This document shows positions 11,677 through 23,600 of a stretch of 64,000 bases of DNA, in pieces. Each line of letters opens with the position of its first letter. The stretch's first letter is position 1. This DNA comes from Protonemura montana. Taxonomy: Eukaryota > Arthropoda > Insecta > Plecoptera > Nemouridae. The notes beneath the pieces were generated by a model. The model was not told where the DNA came from and did no database searches. It was given only the letters and a program-made list of their open reading frames with translations. The position numbers and the translations under genes were made by a program. The stretch lies in contig OX387608.1 of NCBI GenBank assembly GCA_947568835.1, positions 8,842,001-8,906,000 on the forward strand. Direction: 5' to 3'.

Positions 11677-14600
11677 TCACGGCTTTGCGTAGAATGTCGC
11701 CACTAATTGCGTGAGATTGTGCACCGAACCCGGCTTGACGGTCGGGTCCATGTTCAGAAACTCTTCCAAGTTGTTGTTCGTGGCTGGAACAGAGCGGGAA
11801 AGGAGATTTAAGGGGACTTTATGGGCAGCGATATGAAAAACATGCAACTGATCTCTGACGTAAGGCGATGAGATCGATGGAAATGAGTTTGGTACAAAAG
11901 GGTCACTCAAAATATACTAATCTCCCACCTGAAGAAAAAGTAATGGGGCAGGTATGAATTTAAAAAATATTTAAAAATTTCTGTCCAGGCATATTCAGGG
12001 ATATTAAACAAAAAATTGCAGGGATCCATTATTCTACCATGTGCAGCTAGAACCTGTGTGCCTGTATAGATCAGCTGGTAGAGCACCAGACTGGCAATTG
12101 GGAGGCCAGGGTTTGTATCCCAGTTTGGTCGCATATCTTTCCAGTCTAGCTAAGTTTAAATAAAAGATCTTTGGTTTCAGTGCTCGAAAAACCGCCCAAA
12201 AGAATAACAAGAAGACATTTTGGGCCCCTAGCAACATTGTGCCTTGTTTATTGCAAAAAATTACATAAATCTAATCAGAAGTTTTGTTCAGAAATTGTAA
12301 AACGTTAACCAAAGTAATGTGTCAGGTTGTGTCATAGTAATGTGTTAGCAAATTTCTATGTTGAAGTTGATGGAGGTGCCCTGAGCTGCGGCTGAAATCT
12401 AAAATAATTAAGAAGAAACTTCTGCCGGAAACACTTTTAAATGTGAGTTTAGGCTTCACATAAAAAAAATCAGAAGAAGATAATAACTTCTTTACGGCGC
12501 TAGCAGTAAAACACACTCACCTTGCGTGAGGATGGGCGGGTACTGCGGCGGCGGCTTGATCCATGTGCCATCCTTGCGCTGCATGTGCCGTCGGTCTGAA
12601 GAGAACGTGGCCATGAACTCAGCAGCGGGCACCACGCGAAAGTATCGGAAGTAGTCCGACTTGAGGATGTGATCCGTGCGGAACGTTTCCGTCACGTACT
12701 TGTGGAAGTGTGTCGGGAATGGGAGGTCGGAGTCCATGTCGTAGACGAGGCAGCGCTCGTCCGGGTGGTACATGAAGAAAACGTGGTAGTCCTACGGACA
12801 ACGAAAAGGAAATATTATAACTGTGGTTAGGTTGTAGCCTCCTCCCCATTGCACATAAAACGAAGATGCACATTTTCCTGATACAGCATCTATGGAAAGC
12901 ATGTGCTTGTTCAGTCTTGAATCTATCTTGCCGAAGCTGGAAATGCAAAAGACTTGCAGAGTCACCCTTTTAACTTCTTTGCTTTTGAAGCCAACGTTCA
13001 GTGATATGATAAGAAATCAATGCTATGGCATTGCTTTGTTCTTTGCTTAAGCGAATATTTTGAACTTCTCGACTCTTAGTAGGATCGGTATCTTGTTCAT
13101 GTATCGAAACAAATTATTGGTATACCACTAAACTTGCTGTCTCCATGTGATTGTGAAATAAATGAAGAGAGACAAAAAAAGAATGCTTGGAACACCTCAA
13201 AAACATGCCTAAAAATGCATAGAATGATAGAATCCTTTACGTATGAATAATATTTGTGCAGAAACCACGTAACAGTCCAAACTCTAGTAAAATAATGTTC
13301 CAAGAATATTTTTTTTTTTTTTTTTTGATTCTCAAAAGAAGGATCCTGCAGAAATAGATTTTTAAAAATATTTCTGCAATAATACTATATTACCTACAGA
13401 CCCTAAAAACTGCCTGAAAATGTATTGAAGAAAAAAAGGTTCATATCCGTTTCCTGTTGGGGAGACACGACTGAAGAATGCCTAGTTTCAGAAGGCTTCC
13501 CTGAATGCATGTTTTTCTGTGAACTATTACTGCAAGTCAAACAAAAACCAATCAACATTGAGCAAAAATCGTGAATGAAGGCGAGAAGAATTTTAGATCT
13601 CCGATGTTCTTACAGAGCTATTATATTTATAAGCTAATGAAAGTTTCCATACCAAATTGTTTTTATGCAATTCTAGTACATTTCATTTTAGGTTAAATAA
13701 AGTAAAGCATAGCCTTTGTAGTTGTTGAAAGCGCAAACGGTATTTATTTACTTTGTCCAATTACCTGTACAGATAATTCAACCTTACTTTCTTATCAAAT
13801 AATTAAATTCTTCATGCCATGATTGATAGCAAGGTTTCTAAGTGGTATTATTAACTATAATATTCTGGATTATGCAACCTGACCTATTTTATTGGGTGCT
13901 ACTTGGAAATCTACCATGAACAAGTTTTAAGGTTTATTTTTATGGTATTGCTTGCTCTGTTATGAAGATTTGTTGACCCAAAAAAAAGCCGGGTATCTGA
14001 TCAGTACTCCAGAAGATTCCAGGCTATATCCAACCAATACGTCAAAATATCAGTGCCTTAAAACCCTAACATGCCGTAACAAACTCACCTTCATAATGGG
14101 AGGAAGTAAAGCTCAATTGTTTCTAACAAAATTTAGCAAAAAAAAAAATATATATGTTTATATAACAATTATAATAATAAATAACTAAGAGATTTTGTGT
14201 TAAATTAGGACCCAAACTAAAGTCCCAAGCCAGAATTTGAAAGTATGGAAAAGTTTCAAGAAACCAAACCGAACTTGTAATTTCATGTTTTATAAGAATC
14301 CGAAGCAGAACAATAGTTCCAAAGTTTGCTGGATCTGTAACCATAATTTGAATTCTAACTATTGGTTCTTAAAAGTATGACATTGATTTCAATGCTAAAA
14401 GATTTGTGGAATATAAGTATAACCATAGGATCTGTTTTGCAGGAAACTGTATTTAAAAGCCTCCCTCCTCTTTTCGTGGAACCATAAAAGGGACCTACAC
14501 TTAATCCCAGGACCGTAATCGGAAACTACATTAATAGTTTTCAAGAAATAGAACCAGAAAATTCATTTCAAAAACCAAAGAGGTTCAAGAATCTGAACTG

Positions 14601-16400
14601 CTATCAGTTTGGTTTCAGAACACTATTCTTTACCCCACCAAAATGAATCGCTAAATGCCTGGTATGCTGTCCCCTTACCCAGATGACCAGCTTCTCTTCG
14701 TCCTTGCCAGCTTTCTGTCTCCAGAGCGGCACTGTCCTACGGTCGTTGGACACAAACACGACTTTGCATCGCGCCAGTTCGTTCGGCAACCGAACGCTTA
14801 CATCTTCGCACAGCTTCCACACGTTTTCCTCGCTGCAAACAGAAAGCCATTTGGATTTTTGCAAGACATTCTTTGTGTGTGCCACACCGTTTAAATTTTT
14901 AGATCAATTTTGCAGATTATAATATTTGCATGACAATTGATATAAATTGTTCAGAAGCTTGTTCCCTTATTGGCATTAAAAAAATACAAAGTTTAGTACC
15001 TATTACAAAGTTAGTACCTATCCTGGTTATGTTACATATTTTTCCAGTCTAGCTTCCTTTCCAGAAATGTTATATGGTGCCTATACTTAGCCAACATTGG
15101 GCAGTACCTAGGTGTTAGTAACAGAGGAATGAAATTCCAAGAAAAAAGTGAATATGCTACAACAGTAATCGTTTCTAAGAGTGGAATGGTATACTTTTAA
15201 TGAAAATTGTTTTACATGTTAACAAAGATCATTGTATACAACCAAAGACCATGCATTTTAAAATACTACAACCTCAATATTTTATGCTATAACCGTCCTT
15301 AGTTCAGTATGTAGATATGGACCATAATTTGGCATAAAAATAATTGTATTTATGTGACAAACTAGTTTAGTATCAACTTCCATACGTTATGTAGAGGTTT
15401 ATGTAAGTACCTAGTGTTAGTTTGTTGATTATTGATCTTGGAAGGTTTGGTACTGATACCGTACTGGGTATTGAGGGCAACTTCCAATGGGATATTTTTC
15501 TTATATTTTTCATATTTGTATTTTAGATTCCCTGAGTAATAAGAAGAGGATAGGAGGACTGTACACTGATCAAGCGTGAATTATATTTAAGAAGGGCGTA
15601 TCTTTGTTAATGTACAGCATTAGCAACAAAAGCAAAATTTCACACATCGTTTTGTATAATATTTGTGCTAAGATAGAGAAAGTCCAGAAAATATGCCAAT
15701 TAGTAACTAGTAAAATAAGGTTTCCTTACAGGATAAATGGGGGTAAATTCCTTATCTCTGTTTCAATATATTTTCTGGTTTTTTTCCTGTTTTTCCTGGC
15801 CAAACAATATGAAATCATGTCATAGAACAAGTCATTTGAATAATTCATTTGAATAATTCATCAGGTGAAAATTACCTTAATTAGTGACTGTCAACTAATT
15901 AGAGTGGAGATACATGTCGTGGCCTGACAGTCGTCCAAAATATTGATTTCCCTCAACTAGCCTGTTGGGTGTGTGTGCCATAGCAAAAGAGAATAATAAG
16001 CAAGTGTGCATTAATAATTAATCCCTAGAGATAACAATCCAGCCATGTGGCGTGTTAATGGCCCATGTTTATGAACCAACACACTGGCTAAGCTGCTGTA
16101 CTGCAGTCATGCTTTCATTATTGATCTGTTTGACTGCAGTGGCAGTGGCCAGTTCCAACAAGGCATACAAAACTTTGAACGGAAAAAATAATGGAGTCTT
16201 TAAGCCAAAACTCATCCCAAAAAATATGCTTGGTTGAAGCGTTTACACAAGGAACAGGTGATAAATCCTTACCAATAATGAGAGTTGTAGATACAATCGG
16301 AAATGTGCGTAAAAAGGCTCAACAAAGGTTTCTTGGTTGTGTTGGTTAGGGCGCCAGTGTCTTGACGCTGAAGTTTTGTCTTGTCGTTGGCCGTTGCCAT
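11677..16400 (-). CDS. tun: Protein N-terminal glutamine amidohydrolase (NTAQ1 / tungus)
   Basis: Four exons: 16273-16400, 14679-14832, 12521-12791, 11677-11783. They splice in phase to 219 residues; the human protein has about 205. The start is the ATG at 16400 in a good context (CAAAATGG). The enzyme deamidates N-terminal Gln to Glu, feeding proteins into the Arg/N-degron pathway; it is cytosolic or nuclear. Family landmarks are all visible: CEENVWKLCE with the catalytic Cys at about residue 43, split across the first splice junction; VFVSNDRR; the DYHV box with catalytic His at about 97; and VYDMDSDLPFP with catalytic Asp at about 112. Downstream are FASDRSH-like (FSSDRRHM), PPPQYP, and FLNMDP near the C-terminus. 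The spacing matches the human triad at 28, 81 and 97. Long AT-rich introns contain a tRNA-derived SINE near 12050 but nothing coding. The gene looks intact. Confidence 0.95.
12045..12262 (+). repeat. tRNA-derived SINE, family B
   Basis: The head (about 12052-12133) has an A-box-like ATCAGCTGGTAGAGC and a B-box-like GGTTTGTATCCC, with an anticodon stem CTGGC and GCCAG around a loop that is too long for a tRNA. The acceptor ends do not pair. A non-tRNA body follows (CCAGTCTAGCTAAGTTTAAA). It lies antisense in the third intron of NTAQ1, between 11784 and 12520. I saw no clear second full copy. Confidence 0.6.
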
Positions 16401-17690
16401 TTTGAGCACAGAATTTACTCACTAACAGATGGAGGAAGATCTATTCTATCTAATTGACGAGTAGTTAGTGCTGTCTCTCACATTTCTAGTTTAAAAGGGT
16501 AAAGATTACAGACACCGCGACCAAAACGTACCACTGACTAGCGCCATTTTGACACACTGCGCCTGGCGAAGTGATTTTCAGCGTGTTCTCGCGCACGTAG
16601 ACGTTGCCAGGTTGAGCAAGTAATTTTCGCCAGCTATTCCCACGTAGTGCTAGAAGGAAACTCAATACCAAGATAAGATACCAAGAATCAATAAGAATAC
16701 CCATAAGAAACACAAACAATTCTTACAGGAAAATCTCTGGAGCAGATCAAAGATACTCTTACAAGATTTCTTAACAGAAAAAAATTTTTTCTTGTACCAA
16801 ACTACACATCTTTGTCTTTCTATTTCATTCATTTTTTTTCAAATTTATTTACAAAACGGTATCAGAATAAAAATGCACAGAAAGGAAGAGAACAATAAGT
16901 TTCGATTTCACATACAACCAAATGATTACATTTTTTTTAAATTTCGATGATTTTGTAACTCTCAAATGTATTAATGTAAGATTACAAAGGTCCTCTTGAA
17001 TGCCAAAGGTCCTCAAAGGCTCGACAATTGTATCACAAAATAGCACAACTCCAAACCATAGTACATTGGTCTTGCTATCAGTTATTTTCGACAAGCAGTT
17101 GTAGGCACATTAATGGATTTGATTGTCTTTTGAAAACGGCCACATTCTGGATTTAAAAATCGTATCTCAGTATTCAGATACGTAGCATCGTATCCTCAGT
17201 ATTGTATCTGTATTGCTTACAAGCAAATTCAGGTAAAACCCTTTACCTTTTCCACAACTCACATCAAGCGAGCAAGCCATGATCAGTCCACCATCATTGG
17301 GTTTATAGATTTGAGGGTCTCAGCGCTAATGTTAAGTGGTCGTCGCCAAATCATGAAAATTAACCAACCGAACAAATATCACAACAAAAACACACAGGGG
17401 GAGTTACAGTTGTGTCTAGCAAATTACTCACATTTGAGACTGACATATGCACAGTTAATCTTTATTAATGCTAACCTCAACGATTGATATACATTTATCG
17501 TTATTTTGAGAAGATAATTATTTAGCTGTTAAGGTTCATAGAAAAGGCTAGAAAAGGCTAGAAAAGGCTACGTTACCACATGTTCAGGCTCCTTTGCTTA
17601 GTAGAATATTCAACATAAGCGCTGTAACTCTTACCAACCATAAGCCCAATACCATCATAAAATCACAGCCTTTCAACATTTATCATAACC
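16401..17690. other. Intergenic DNA with GC-rich segment upstream of NTAQ1
   Basis: A GC-rich block at about 16515-16650 stands out from AT-rich surroundings and lies 100-250 bases upstream of the NTAQ1 start on the minus strand. It contains an arthropod-initiator-like TCAGTG, and is probably promoter or 5' UTR. The remainder includes three tandem copies of an AGAAAAGGCT-like unit at about 17541-17570 and a dispersed repeat at about 17310-17525. No gene was seen. Confidence 0.4.
17310..17525 (+). repeat. Dispersed repeat D, copy 1
   Basis: This copy shares CAGCGCTAATGTTAAGT and a later block (TCTTTATTAATGCTAACCTC, then CGATTGATATAC) with the copy at 53155-53400. It is diverged and incomplete, with no coding content, and lies downstream of the LRR gene. 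Family unknown. Confidence 0.5.
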
Positions 17691-20600
17691 CTATCGAACA
17701 AGCCACAAAACGGCAAGCAGCATTGCCAACGCTTCAACCATTGCTCTCATCCCCTCGGCCCCCGCCTTGACGCCGTCCACGCGGACACATTGTGACTCCC
17801 TCCACATCCGCACTGCGCCGCCGCTTTCGCGTGCCAGTACGCAAAGCTGGCCTGCCTCGGCGCCGATCTGCACTGGCGACAGCACGATGCGGCGCGTCAT
17901 GTATGAAACGTCGGTCTCGAAGCGCGGTGCCGAATATGTAGACTTCGCGGTGATGTCGCGCAAGGTGATTTGGAAATCACCGACATCTGCACGCGATGAT
18001 ACGAACCAGGTGGCTGTGACAGTGCCGTCGCGGGATCTGTTAAGGATTGGGTGATGAAGAACAATGGGTGTTTGACGTGTTCAATTCCATAGCGTAGAGC
18101 TGAGGCTGGACAAATGACAAACTGCAATCAACAGGAACAGATTGCACAAGGAGACATTTTTTTCTCAGTTGAGTTGGAAACTAATTGCAGTTTGTCACTC
18201 CAGTAAAAGCTGGGTACTCTGATGAATAACACCATAATGCACCTGTTTCTGAGTGTGTGCATATTAGATTTTTTTTTTTGCTTATGGAAGGATGAAATTT
18301 CCTGCATTAACGTTCATAATGTAAATTACGTATAATAGTCAACTTTCATCAGCCTGTGGAGGGGTTCAAGTTCCCGTTTAGGCACCAATTTTTGTGAAGG
18401 TAGTAGTGTTCATAAAAGAAAAATACAGCGCACATTGCAAGCGTTTGAAATTTAAATAAGATTTCAAATAAGATCTGCATGGATTTATTTCCACTAGCAC
18501 TTACCCCACAAATTACTTTAGAGGGTGTTGATTTGGTATCTTATCCCACTGAATGGACAGTTTTTATATGCACACAGGTGCAGACAGACCTTCAAAGGTG
18601 TAGCTTGTAAGTCCAGTTGAAATATTGAAGGGCATATGTATTTATTTATAAAAAGCAAAAGAGAGTAAAGTGGCTTGTACCTTGAGACATCTCTGAACTT
18701 AAGATCAGGGCTGATGTCGAACTCCGGCCCGTCGTGGTTGACCCCAAGGTCGCAAGGCATGCTCTCCTCGTCAATGCTGACCAGGAGTTGGCCGACCAAC
18801 GGAGTGGGTGTGTCACAGGTGGCTGACGCCCATTCGGGTGGAGCCACGCCTCCAGGCAGCGCTGACAGCCAACGACGCAACGGACGAAGCTGGCAGTCGC
18901 AGCGCAGCGAGTTGCCTGGAATTGGTAGATAGGCGATAGGTAGTCCATATGATATAGAACTTGTACTTTTTTTTTTACTAAGGATGAAAGCTGATCTGGT
19001 CGAATTTTTTATTTGCATTTTAATTGATTAAAAATGTTCTCTAGCCATTGCAAACCCAAAAGGGTGCCAATTGCGCTTGAACTGTTTAACACGCTAAACA
19101 CAACAAATCAAACAATCAAACTTTGATTGCTATTTAGAACAATGAGATATCTCACCTTTATACAAGACTGTTGTCCCATTGACGACCATGCGCGTGATCT
19201 GCGGATCCAGCTGCTCAAGCCGATTGTCTCGCACGTCGAGCAGCGACAGCCTTATCTTGGCCAGCTCACGCAGGGGCCACTGGTCGATCTGGTTACCGGC
19301 CACACGAAGCGTGGTTAGGTTTGGCGGGGGCCCGAACGTGGCGTCCACGAAGCCCGGCAGCAAGTTGTACGACAGGTCCAGAGAGCGGAGTGCGGTTAAG
19401 TTGCCCAACACACCTGTGACAGGAAAATTTGAGGGATTTTAACAATCCTTTTATTTATTCAAACATGCACCATACAATAAGTCCACATGGAATGAGGTGC
19501 CTCAAAATGAAGGTCGAATTCACCAAAATCTTCAGAGATGACAAGCAAGTTACAATTACCATGTAACTTGTCAGTAGCCTAATAAAAATAAATAAATAAA
19601 TTAATTAATATAATAAGATCATAGGTAATACAAATAAATAAGATGAGTTAGCATTATGTTACAAAGAGTGTAGTCGTAAACAAAAAATAAGCAATTAAAC
19701 TAACAGACAACAAGAGTCTAGTGCCGATTTCCAGCTCAGCAAAGTTTATTTTTTTATTAAAGAAATAGTTTCTTTTTTCCAAAAATGTACATGTAAAAAT
19801 GGCTTTTAGCTAATAAAAATACATAAATTATATCAAAATTATCAAGCAGATGACTAATTGACTAAAAAAAACCGTAATTTAACAGAATCTTTGTTCAAGA
19901 AATACCTCTTCGAATCTCTGCGATCTGATTATGACTGACGTCCAAGGTCTCGAGCGACTTAGTGCCAAATGTGAGGTCGTAGGTCAGCACCGGCATCTGG
20001 TTCCAACTGAGGTCAAGATCGCGCAGTCGATACGGTATCCACGGCGACGACGGGAACGACTTGCGCGTGACGAACGAGAACTCATTGCGCGACAGATTGA
20101 CTCGTTCTAGGGACAAGCAGTCGTCGAGGAGACCGTTCGTCTTGTTGTCCAGTGACGTGAGTCGGTTGCGTGACAGGTCCAGGGTGCGCAGGGATACGAG
20201 ACCTGTACGGGAATCAGGAGAGCGTGTCAGCCAAATTTTGTTATATTACTGCAACTTGGCGTTCTGAAATTCATAGCTTGGAAAGAACGAAAGAGAAAAC
20301 AGATGATAATTAACGGGTATTGAAAATATGATGTCAACTTTCTGGTAAGTTGAACAAATGTTCTTGTACCCTGCATTTGAGCATCTTAGCCAAAGATGCT
20401 AATATATAACCATCCTACCCAACAAATGCATTGTGAAAATGTTCTTCTCTCTCATTCCTTTTTTTTTTAACTAATATATTAGGCATATTTACCCAGCATA
20501 CTCTCATTTCACACCCCTGCTTGTAAGAGGCCACAATAAACAATAAAATACGTATAATTCATAATCCCTGTGACACAATACTTTAATTTCTCAACCCCCT

Positions 20601-23600
20601 AATCTCTTTGTCTTGCCGTCCCAGTCTCACACATGAATCACAGCCATAATTCTAGAGTTCAAAGTAAGATAAGAGACTCTACATTTTAAGCTTCTGCTAC
20701 ACAAATTGCATAGGCTTTTTAAAATCAACAAGTCGTTTTGAAATCTACCTCATGACACCCTGGCGGGGATACCTTGGAAGGCGCCGTTGGGCACGTGAGT
20801 CAACTGGTTGCCCGACATGTTGAGCGTGAGCAACTGCAGCAGACCTTCGAAGGCTCTAGGGCTGACCTCGGAAAGTTGGTTGTCAGCCATGTTTAGTTCG
20901 AAGACGACAGGCAGACGGCCGAAGGCACCACGACCCAACGACGTCAGATTGTTTTCCTGCATAAAAGGTACTTCATCACATCGTTTTCTATGCTACGGAA
21001 GTCTGCTGGAGGTGATCCTTACCGATGAATTAGGTAAGAATGGTGTTATAAGCCAGGAGTGGTGACAAGCAATTGCATAAAAAATTCTATGAAATGTAAG
21101 TAAATTTATTGGAAAAATACGTCCTTTTAATATTAGACTTTACGTTTAAAGCTCCAATGCTGAACGCTAAGTTAAATGGGCACTGTGTTTTTGGTAATTG
21201 ATTTTTATGTTATTTTGTTTCAAGGAGATAGGTCCACAATGTCTGAAAACTCACAAGGCTAGAGTATCACACTAGAGTATTTTGGCACATTTGAGAGTCC
21301 AGTTTTCTTTGAATCTCGTCTATTTTCTACCGCACAGGTACAACAAGCAATGAACCATGTTCTCTTGCCATCCTTACCTGCAGGAAGATATATTGCAAGG
21401 TAGCCAGCGAATTGAGTGCATCCTTTGGTGGTAACGAGATGTCGTTTCCGCGGAGGTCCAGCCGCTGAAGAGTGAGCAGGTTTTGAAACGCACCGCCAAC
21501 CAGCGAATCTTTCAGCTGATTCCATGACAGGTCCAGCGCAAGAAGCGAGTTCATGCTGGGGAAGGTAACCAGCGGCTCGATGCTTGAGATAGCGTTGTGC
21601 GAGAGATCCAGCGTCGAGAGGGAGATCGGAAGTTGGAAGAACGAGGACAGCCGGTTGTGGCGCAGGGACAGCCATCTGCGGAATGAAATTTGGCTAAGTT
21701 GCATAGTTTATATTGGTAATGTGTTATTCTGTTTTGCTCAGGTATAAAGACTTACAGTTCTTAAAAGAACCTGAGTTAGACTCAATTCCTTTTAAGGTTG
21801 TTCTTTTGCAACCTGTTAGTTGCGGTCCTTTAAGGAGCGCAAGTATTTTATTCTAGAGAAAAACCATATCACGGCTCACGGCTATAAACTACTCCGCCAT
21901 TCCATAGTTAATGTTGTTTTCTTATGAATGCAGACTTGATTTGAAGGATAATGCTATAAGAATTGTTTTGTTTAGAAATGGCCACCTAATAACCTGATTA
22001 TGGAATCGCAAGACTGAGGTGCAAAAGAGTTACGCACCGTAACGAAGCCAGCCTCTCGAGTGCGTGCTCGTTGATGTCCTCAAGTTGGTTGTGCCCGAGA
22101 TCGAGCTCGGTGAGCGAATGCAGCGTACCAAGCGTCGAGCCTTTCAAAGCTAAACGCCACCGGAAAAAAAAAAAATTTTTTCTTGATATTGTCAAGTTTT
22201 GAAATGAATTTACTAGCTTTTCAATGGATTAGCTAGCATGAAAACTTTTTTATCAATGTAATAATGTAACCATAATTGCTATGTGAATTTCACAAATTCA
22301 AAAATTATTTCTCTGTGAAATGCACTGTTACAGATGAGTTACTTGACAGATTTACCTGTCATTGCATTGTGCGAGAGATTGAGAGCCCGCAACGAGAGCA
22401 GCGGCTGAAAGGCTGCTGACCACAGTTCGTGGATGAGGTTATGAGATAGGTCCACCGTGTGTAGCTCGTACAGCTTCGGAATTGAGTTTCTCGGCACTGT
22501 TGTCAGCAGGTTGTGACTGACATTGAGCTTCTTGAGGCCTGTCATATTTTGTAGGGGCACCTGGATTCAGAAATGTCAGAGCCACATCAGGTTGGAATAT
22601 TAAAAATCTTTAAGAAAAACTGTGAAAAAGATTTAATTCAAAACATGGGAAGTTTTAACGGAGTCTATTCTCACCTGACCCAGCGAAGTGAGCAGGTTGT
22701 GCTGAAGTCGCAACTCGGTCGGGTAGGTAGTGATGTCGAACGCCTGCCGCGGAATGGAGGCGATTTGGTTGTGCGACAGGTCGAGCAGGGTTATGTTGGC
22801 ACAGTTCTCAAACGAGCCGTCTTCGATCCGTGCAATTGCGTTGTGTGACAGGTTGATCGAAACCAGGAACAAGTCTTTGAACGCGAGTTTTTGTATGTCT
22901 TCGAGCATGTTGTCTGACACGTCGATTATCTGTTGGCGTGGCGAATGCAGAGTATGTTTTAGGTAATTTGTTTCTCTTTGCGATATTAGGTAGATAGAAG
23001 GATGGCTGCTCTCAAGGTAAACAAAAATAATTGTGTGCATTAGGAGAAGTGAAAATAATGTGGAATTAAGGAACGTAACGAGAGGAGCTATGGTATACTG
23101 CAAGAGCTTAAAAACCGTGTTGCCTTTTTGGCTGATGCCTTTATCACTTGCAGAGAGAATTGATCAGTTGCTCTACACCTGATTTAGGTAATAAGGGCCA
23201 ACAGAATTTTTAAACAATCGCAGCATAACATCACTCTTTGATAAATAATAAAATTAGTCCGTGCTCAGTAAAAATCTCTACGCGAGCCTATCGGAGAGGC
23301 AATCCACACACTCATATGCAGTAAAAGCTAAAAAATGCTCACCTCGACATACTGTAGCTGGTGGAACATCTGATAGTCAACGTGCTTGAGCTTATTCCTC
23401 GCAAGGTCTATGGTACCGATCCGGGTCATCGCCGAGAATGTGCCCCTGCCGACTTCTGCGATCTCGTTGTCTGCCAAGTACAACCGTCGCATGAAACGCA
23501 TTCCGCGGAACGAGTTAGAATCGAGCTTGCGCACCCGGTTGCCGTTCAGGTTCAGCACTCTTAGCACCGTATTGCGAGCAAACGTTCCTCTGGCAATCGG

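Noticed and set aside
12052-12133. Possible tRNA gene
   Set aside because: Acceptor ends do not pair and the anticodon loop is too long; it is better explained as a tRNA-derived SINE.
16486-16719. 77-codon open frame upstream of NTAQ1, with an ATG and a donor-like GTACG
   Set aside because: The phase does not fit NTAQ1 exon 2; it is more likely promoter or 5' UTR sequence.
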